Shown: positions 59,115 through 64,000 of the stretch, piece by piece
Layout: the number at the start of each line of letters is the position of its first letter
How positions within the stretch are numbered: position 1 is the first letter of the stretch
NCBI GenBank assembly: GCA_964575845.1
Contig: CAZNSX010000001.1
Location: 682,001-746,000, forward strand
Direction: 5' to 3'
DNA from: CAZNSX01 sp964575845
GTDB lineage: Bacteria; UBA8248; CAZNSX01
Length of the DNA: 64,000 bases
Made by a program: the position numbers and the translations under genes
Notes under the pieces: generated by a model
What the model saw: only the letters and a program-made list of their open reading frames with translations
Databases searched by the model: none
What the model was told of the DNA's origin: nothing

Positions 59115-60044
59115 ATGGTTCAGGCAGAAGCTGTGAGGAAGGGCGGTGAGGCCGAGGCAGGGCCGAGAGAGTATTCGGAGCTGAGAAGAGCCCTCAGGAG
59201 TTTGGTGGAGCGCAAGATGGCCCTTTTCGGCCTGGTTGTAATCTGCTTTGCCATTCTGGCGGCCTTCTGCGCTTTTTACCTTGCCCCTTATGACCCGATG
59301 TTCCAGAACCCTGAGAAGTTTCTGAAACCCCCCCTCTGGTCCCCCCCGGACGGCGGGCCGATGCACATACTGGGCACCGACTATCTGGGGAGGGACGTGC
59401 TGAGCCGAGTGATCTACGGAAGCAGAGTGTCCCTTCTCGTGGGTTTCGCGGCCGTAATAGTATCCGGGGTCATCGGAGTATCCGTGGGGCTCGTGTCAGG
59501 CTATTTTGGGGGGGTTGTGGACAGCATCCTGATGCGTATCGTGGATGTGGCCCTGGCCTTTCCATTCATCCTGTTGGCGCTTTCCCTCATCGCCATATTC
59601 AAGCCGAGCCTGAGCATCATCATCCTGGTCATATCTCTCAGGACCTGGATAGTCTATGCCCGGGTCATCCGGGGGTCCGTCCTTTCGGTCCGGGAGCAGG
59701 AGTTCGTCCAGGCGGCCATGGCCTCAGGCGGCTCCACTGTCCGGATCATATTCAAGCATATTCTCCCGAACGTCTTCGCCCCTGCGCTCGTTATAGCCAC
59801 GCTTTACCTTGGGCGGATGATCATCATCGAGTCGGCCCTCAGCTACCTTGGCCTTGGGGTGCCGCCCACTGACCCCAGGTGGGGCGTCACCTGGGGCAAT
59901 ATGCTGGCCGATGGCAAGGAATACCTGGACACCGCCTGGTGGATCGCGGCCTTCCCCGGGCTTGCCATCATGCTCCTCGTCCTCGGGACGAACCTGCTCG
60001 GCGACTGGCTGCGCGACACCCTCGACCCCAGGCTCAAGACCTAG
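59115..60044 (+). CDS. Peptide-type ABC permease (DppC family)
   Basis: Second permease (309 aa, six TM). N-terminal cytosolic segment, then HILGTDYLGRDVLSRVIYGSRVSLLVG, the coupling loop EFVQAAMASGGSTVRIIFKHILPNV and the C-terminal LGTNLLGDWLRDTLDPRLK, all DppC hallmarks. The usual ATPase genes dppD and dppF do not follow; argG in the opposite strand does. A hairpin (GCTAGCGAG/CTCGCTGGC, 60071-60098) with five T residues at 60111 may end the operon. Confidence 0.94.
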   Translation: MVQAEAVRKGGEAEAGPREYSELRRALRSLVERKMALFGLVVICFAILAAFCAFYLAPYDPMFQNPEKFLKPPLWSPPDGGPMHILGTDYLGRDVLSRVIYGSRVSLLVGFAAVIVSGVIGVSVGLVSGYFGGVVDSILMRIVDVALAFPFILLALSLIAIFKPSLSIIILVISLRTWIVYARVIRGSVLSVREQEFVQAAMASGGSTVRIIFKHILPNVFAPALVIATLYLGRMIIIESALSYLGLGVPPTDPRWGVTWGNMLADGKEYLDTAWWIAAFPGLAIMLLVLGTNLLGDWLRDTLDPRLKT

Positions 60045-60070
60045 AGCGGAGCTTGTATTAGAGGCATCCG

Positions 60071-60115
60071 GCTAGCGAGGGAAGGGCTGCTCGCTGGCGA
60101 GAGGCGAATGTTTTT
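60071..60115 (+). terminator. Possible terminator after the permease operon
   Basis: GCTAGCGAG pairs with CTCGCTGGC (one G-U), but the T-run TTTTT comes 12 bases later, so the call is weak. The 261-base interval otherwise shows nothing recognisable. Confidence 0.3.
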
Positions 60116-60305
60116 GCGCATTCTCCAAGGGGATGCGAGCACTAGCGGGGTCAAGTCGGGACTGGGGTGGATAACCGTGACTGGGTCCTAAAGTGGCATC
60201 CCTTTCGGCTAGCTTGCCGAGAAGAGAGGCCGATTTTCCAAGAGGGTCAGCATGTTTTCATCACGGACTCCAGGTAGAAAAGGGGAGGACCACCCGGATT
60301 GAGCT

Positions 60306-61538
60306 TTATGCTTGATTCTCTTTCGGCCTCACAGATCGCTGCTGAACTCTTATCTTGAGCCTCAGGGCATTAAGCCTTATGAAGCCCGTGGCATCGGCCT
60401 GGTGGTAAACCCGGTCCGCCCCGAAGGTGGCAATGTCCTCCCGATAGAGGGAGCAGGGCGAGCGGCGGCCCACGGGCAGGCAGTTCCCCTTGTAGAGCTT
60501 GAGTCTCACCGTGCCCGTCACCGCCCTCTGGGCCTCATCCACCGCCTTCTGGATGAATTCTCGCTCCGGCGAGAACCAGAAGCCGTAGTAGACGAGCTCG
60601 GCAAACTTTGGCATGAGGCTATCCCTCAGGTGCATGACCTCTCGGTCAAGCGTAATGGACTCAAGCGCCCGGTGCGCAGCGTGCAGGATTGTGCCCCCTG
60701 GGGTCTCGTAGACCCCCCGGCTCTTCATGCCCACGAAGCGGTTCTCCACCATGTCAACCCGGCCAATGGCGTTCTCACCCCCGAGGCGGTTAAGCTCAAA
60801 AAGGAGCTCTGCCGGGCTCATGCGCTTTCCGTTCACCGCCACCGGGTTTCCTTCCTCGTAGTCCACCTCGACGTAGGTGGGCTCATCAGGAGCTTCCTCG
60901 GGAGGTCTGGTCATGCGGAACATCCCAGGAGGTGGCTCCCTCCAGGGGTCCTCCAGTATCCCGCCCTCATAGCTTATGTGGAGGAGGTTCTGGTCGATGC
61001 TGTAAGGCTTCTCCTTGGTGGAGGTGACGGGTATGCCGTGGGCTTCGGCATAATCTATGAGGTCCTCGCGGGACCTCAAGCTCCATTCCCTCCAGGGGGC
61101 GACCACCTTCACCTCCGGCATAAGGGCCATATAGGTAAGCTCAAACCTCACCTGGTCGTTTCCCTTGCCCGTGGCGCCATGGGCCACTGCGTCAGCCCCG
61201 GTGCGGGAGAGCACCTCAAGCTGCCCCTTCGCAATGAGGGGCCGGGCGATGGAGGTGCCCAGAAGGTAGCCCCCCTCATAGACGGCCCCCACCCTGAGCA
61301 TGGGGAAGACGAAGTCCCGCACGAACTCCTCCTTGAGGTCTTCTATGAAGGCGGCCTCGGCTCCGGTCGCCAGGGCCTTCTCTCTGACACCCGCGAGCTC
61401 TTCCTCCCCCTGCCCTATGTCGGCCACATAGGCAACGACCGGGCAGCGGTACTCCTCAAGGAGCCATTTGAGGATAACCGAGGTATCAAGCCCCCCCGAG
61501 TAAGCCAGGACGATCTTTTGAGGTCTTCCCTCCATCAC
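60306..61538 (-). CDS. argG: Argininosuccinate synthase
   Basis: Joins citrulline and aspartate with ATP (410 aa, usual 395-410). The ATP pyrophosphatase motif is VLAYSGGLDTSV near the N-terminus; further blocks are GADAVAHGATGKGNDQVRFE and the substrate-binding SRGVYETPGGTI. It overlaps argF by four bases. A broken, same-orientation copy of parts of this gene lies 7 kb away at 53150-53345. argH does not follow. Confidence 0.97.
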   Translation of the reverse strand: MMEGRPQKIVLAYSGGLDTSVILKWLLEEYRCPVVAYVADIGQGEEELAGVREKALATGAEAAFIEDLKEEFVRDFVFPMLRVGAVYEGGYLLGTSIARPLIAKGQLEVLSRTGADAVAHGATGKGNDQVRFELTYMALMPEVKVVAPWREWSLRSREDLIDYAEAHGIPVTSTKEKPYSIDQNLLHISYEGGILEDPWREPPPGMFRMTRPPEEAPDEPTYVEVDYEEGNPVAVNGKRMSPAELLFELNRLGGENAIGRVDMVENRFVGMKSRGVYETPGGTILHAAHRALESITLDREVMHLRDSLMPKFAELVYYGFWFSPEREFIQKAVDEAQRAVTGTVRLKLYKGNCLPVGRRSPCSLYREDIATFGADRVYHQADATGFIRLNALRLKIRVQQRSVRPKENQA

Positions 61539-62461
61539 GCTTCTCCCAGTAGCATCTCAAGTATGGCCTTCTGCACATGGAGCCGGTTCTCGGCCTGCTC
61601 CCAGACCGCGCTCTGCTTCCCCTCGAAAACTTCCTCCGTCACTTCCTCCCCCCGGTGGGCGGGAAGACAGTGCATGAACCAGGCACCTGGCGCCGCCCCT
61701 TTAAGGAGGCTCCCATTCACCTGAAAGCCCCGGAACCTCTTCCGCCTCTCCTCCTGCTCGGCCTCCTGGCCCATGCTGGCCCAGACATCGGTATAGACGA
61801 CCCTGGCTCCGGCCACCGCCCCGGCGGGCTCATTGCAGAGGATAAGTTCGGTTCCTCCCTCATGGGCTAGCTCCTGGGCTCTTCTCACTACATCGGGCTC
61901 AGGCTCATAGCCCGCGGGCGTGGCGACCGCCAGGGAAAGCCCGAGCTTCGCACAGCCCACCATGAGCGAGTGTGCAACGTTATTGCCGTCCCCCACATAA
62001 GCCACCTTCACTCCCCGCCAGGAGCCGAACAGCTCTCCGATGGTGAAGATATCGGAGAGGGCCTGGCAGGGATGGAATTTGTCGGTGAGTCCATTGATGA
62101 CCGGGATGCTGGAGAAGCGGGCCAGCGCTTCACCGTCAGCGTGATCAAAGGTCCTTATCACCATGCCGTCCAGGTAGCGGGAGAGAACCCGCGCCGAGTC
62201 CCGGATGGTCTCCCCCCGGCCGAGCTGGAGGTCATTGGCGCCCAAATAGAGGGAGTTTCCTCCGAGCTGAAGCATCCCCACCTCGAATGAAACGCGGGTT
62301 CGGGTGGAGGCCTTGAAGAAAATAAGGCCGAGCGTCTTGCCCTCCAGGGTCTTGACCCGCTTCCCGCGGCGGGCCTTCTCCTTGAGCTCGCGGGCACGGG
62401 CCAGGAGCCCCTCAAGCTCCTCCAGGCGGAGGTCGTCCAGGGTGAGAAAGTCGCGTTTCAT
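61535..62461 (-). CDS. argF: Ornithine carbamoyltransferase
   Basis: Makes citrulline from ornithine and carbamoyl phosphate (308 aa). Carbamoyl phosphate motif STRTRVSF near residue 52, HPCQALSD near 131, and the ornithine-binding HCLPAHRGEEV near the C-terminus. Overlaps argG (ATGA-type) and lies nine bases after argB. The argD gene that often separates argB and argF in deltaproteobacteria is absent. Confidence 0.97.
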   Translation of the reverse strand: MKRDFLTLDDLRLEELEGLLARARELKEKARRGKRVKTLEGKTLGLIFFKASTRTRVSFEVGMLQLGGNSLYLGANDLQLGRGETIRDSARVLSRYLDGMVIRTFDHADGEALARFSSIPVINGLTDKFHPCQALSDIFTIGELFGSWRGVKVAYVGDGNNVAHSLMVGCAKLGLSLAVATPAGYEPEPDVVRRAQELAHEGGTELILCNEPAGAVAGARVVYTDVWASMGQEAEQEERRKRFRGFQVNGSLLKGAAPGAWFMHCLPAHRGEEVTEEVFEGKQSAVWEQAENRLHVQKAILEMLLGEA

Positions 62462-62470
62462 GCCTTGCCC

Positions 62471-63352
62471 TCAGAGGACGAGCTCCGTGCCGATTCCCCG
62501 GTCGGTAAAGGTCTCAAGAATGATGGCATGGGGGACCCGGCCATCTATTATGTGGGTCTTCGCGACCCCCTCTTCAAGGGCACCGAGGCAGGCCTCCACT
62601 TTGGGTATCATGCCCCTGGAGATGACCTTCTTGCGCTTGAGTCGCAGAACATCCCCGCGATCAAGGTGAGGGAGGAGGGAGCCCTTTCCATCGAGTATCC
62701 CCCGGACATCGGTCAGAATGAGGAGTTTCTCGGCCTTGAGGGCTCCCGCGATGCGCCCGGCGGCCGAGTCGGCGTTTATGTTGTAAACCTCTCCCTCCTC
62801 GCCCACGCCAGTGGGGGCGATGACAGGTATCATGCCGCCCCGCAGCGTCTCCTCTATTATGTGTGTATCCACCTCCGCCACCTCGCCCACCCGCCCGAGG
62901 TCCGGCCCTGAGCCCTTCCGACTTCGGGAGTGGGCACGCGGGAGCTTCAACTTCCTTGCAGTTATGAGGCGGCCATCGCTTCCCGTGAGGCCCACCGCTC
63001 GCCCGCCGTGGCGGTTTATGAGCCGAACTATCTCCTTATTGACCATGCCGCCCAGGACCATCTCCACGACCTCCATGGTCTCGGCATCGGTGACACGGAG
63101 GCCTTCCACAAAGCTCGTGCTCTTGCCAAGGCGCTTGAGGATGGTGTCGATCTGCGGGCCGCCCCCATGCACTATGACGGGGTTTATGCCTATGTATTTG
63201 AGGAGGACGACATCGGCCGCGAAGGTGCTCTTCAGGCTCTCCTCCGCCATGGCGCTCCCGCCGTACTTTATGACGAAGGTCTTCTGTGCGAAGCGGCGGA
63301 GGTAGGGAAGCGCCTCGGCAAGAACAGTGGCCCTCTCGATGAGCTTCTCCAA
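62471..63352 (-). CDS. argB: Acetylglutamate kinase
   Basis: Second step of arginine synthesis (293 aa). Signature KYGGSAMAEESLK near residue 29, VHGGGPQIDTIL near 60, GFVVT-like NINADSAAGRIAGALKAEKLLILTDV near 190. The N-terminal extension and the GKSTSFVEGLRVTDAETMEVVEMVL region are typical of arginine-inhibited hexameric forms; inhibition itself is inference. It starts 19 bp after hslU. Confidence 0.97.
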   Translation of the reverse strand: MEKLIERATVLAEALPYLRRFAQKTFVIKYGGSAMAEESLKSTFAADVVLLKYIGINPVIVHGGGPQIDTILKRLGKSTSFVEGLRVTDAETMEVVEMVLGGMVNKEIVRLINRHGGRAVGLTGSDGRLITARKLKLPRAHSRSRKGSGPDLGRVGEVAEVDTHIIEETLRGGMIPVIAPTGVGEEGEVYNINADSAAGRIAGALKAEKLLILTDVRGILDGKGSLLPHLDRGDVLRLKRKKVISRGMIPKVEACLGALEEGVAKTHIIDGRVPHAIILETFTDRGIGTELVL

Positions 63353-63371
63353 GGAAGCGCGCTCCTTTCGC

Positions 63372-64000
63372 TCAGAGTATGTAGCGGCTTAAGTCCTCGT
63401 CCTTCACGATGTCGGAGAGCTTCTCACGAATTCTGACGGCATCTATGGTGACGCGCGTATCGGTGAGGTCGGGCGCATCGAAAGAGATCTCCTCGAGGAG
63501 CCTCTCCATCACCGTGTGGAGCCTTCGGGCGCCTATGTTCTCGGTGCGCTGGTTCACTTCGTCCGCGACCCCCGCTATCTCCTCGATGGCGTCATCGGTG
63601 AAGGTGAGCTCCACCCCCTCGGTCTTGAGCAGTGCCGTGTATTGAGTTATGAGCGCATTCTGGGGTTCCTTGAGGATGCGGATGAACTCATCCTTTCCCA
63701 GCGAGTCGAGCTCCACCCGGATGGGGAACCGGCCCTGCATCTCGGGCAGGAGGTCCGAGGGCTTGGCCGAGTGGAAGGCACCGGCCGCGATGAAGAGTAT
63801 GTGGTCGGTCCTCACGGGGCCGTATCGGGTGTTTACCGTGCAGCCCTCGACGATCGGGAGGAGGTCACGCTGCACCCCCTCGCGCGAAACATCGGGCCCC
63901 ATGGTCCCTTCGCGGCCAGCAATCTTATCGAGCTCATCCAGGAACACTATGCCCGACTGTTCCACCCGGTTCAGGGCTTCCGCGACGACCTTATCCATGT
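63372..64000 (-). CDS. hslU: ATP-dependent protease ATPase subunit HslU (N-terminal part outside window)
   Basis: AAA+ unfoldase of the HslUV protease; about 209 C-terminal residues are inside the window and the frame is open to the edge. Walker B is GIVFLDELDKIA, then GREGTMGPDVSREGVQRDLLPIVEG, sensor-1 region HILFIAAGAFHSAKPSDLLPEMQGRFPIRVEL, the sensor-2 GARRLHTVMERLLEE and the C-terminal tail LSRYIL that inserts into HslV. hslU-argB is a common deltaproteobacterial order. Confidence 0.96.
   Translation of the reverse strand, partial: MDKVVAEALNRVEQSGIVFLDELDKIAGREGTMGPDVSREGVQRDLLPIVEGCTVNTRYGPVRTDHILFIAAGAFHSAKPSDLLPEMQGRFPIRVELDSLGKDEFIRILKEPQNALITQYTALLKTEGVELTFTDDAIEEIAGVADEVNQRTENIGARRLHTVMERLLEEISFDAPDLTDTRVTIDAVRIREKLSDIVKDEDLSRYIL

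Noticed and set aside
60312..61724. 470-codon open frame on the + strand opposite argG and argF
   Set aside because: Antisense to two intact arginine genes, spans their junction, no recognisable domain.

Overview
The window is a gene-dense, GC-rich bacterial chromosome segment. It begins inside a transketolase gene and ends inside hslU. The organism is Gram-negative: it carries secDF/yajC, a Mla-type phospholipid transport locus, an LpoA-like outer-membrane lipoprotein, FtsEX with an EnvC-like activator, several lipoproteins and Tgt. SpoVG, a BshB1-like deacetylase, a split transketolase, a membrane pyrophosphatase of the K+-dependent type, and the order ispE-spoVG-prs-rplY-pth-hppA-rpsF-ssb-rpsR-rplI-dnaB fit a deltaproteobacterial (Desulfobacterota), NC10 or Tectomicrobia-like lineage. 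No rRNA or other strict marker is present, so this placement is inference. TTG and GTG starts are common.

Layout. 1-9.5 kb (+): split transketolase, ftsE-ftsX, EnvC-like protein, CtpA-type protease, YibQ-type deacetylase, tsaD, a short-chain dehydrogenase and a PIG-L deacetylase. 9.6-12.6 kb (-): LpoA-like lipoprotein and a tandemly duplicated cold-shock gene with a structured leader that contains an intrinsic terminator. 12.8-16.0 kb (+): M50 protease, an orphan pilM and aroB. 16.0-19.4 kb: an AT-richer accessory island with tandem promoters, two identical palindromic operator-like sites, a DNA methyltransferase, a PD-(D/E)XK-like endonuclease and a small membrane protein. 19.5-24.3 kb (+): aroQ, an M24 peptidase, efp, a branched-chain amino-acid binding protein and a TPR lipoprotein built of near-identical 42-residue repeats. 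24.4-31.6 kb (-): phosphomannomutase, DedA, GDP-mannose pyrophosphorylase, uppP and livGFHM as one close-packed operon. 31.8-52.9 kb (+): plsC, DUF721, TPR and LolB-like lipoproteins, ispE, spoVG, prs, rplY, pth, hppA, the rpsF-ssb-rpsR-rplI-dnaB-alr set, mlaE-mlaF-mlaD (MlaD carries a C-terminal beta-barrel-like domain), tgt, yajC, secD and secF. 53.1-60.0 kb: a catabolic/transport cassette (alpha/beta hydrolase, M20 peptidase, peptide-type binding protein, two divergent permeases). 60.3-64 kb (-): argG, argF, argB and hslU.

The most unusual points are these. (1) A broken argG remnant lies at 53.15-53.35 kb in the same orientation as intact argG at 60.3-61.5 kb, so the two copies bracket the cassette; the stop codon of the hydrolase lies inside argG-derived sequence. 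(2) The restriction-modification genes are preceded by two CAATATATTG palindromes 32 bp apart, placed at and after the predicted transcription start. (3) The cold-shock locus has a duplicated leader and an upstream terminator whose loop can pair with downstream sequence. (4) A degenerate tRNA-Gln-like sequence lies in front of prs, where related genomes often carry tRNA-Gln. I saw no CRISPR array, prophage or intact insertion sequence.
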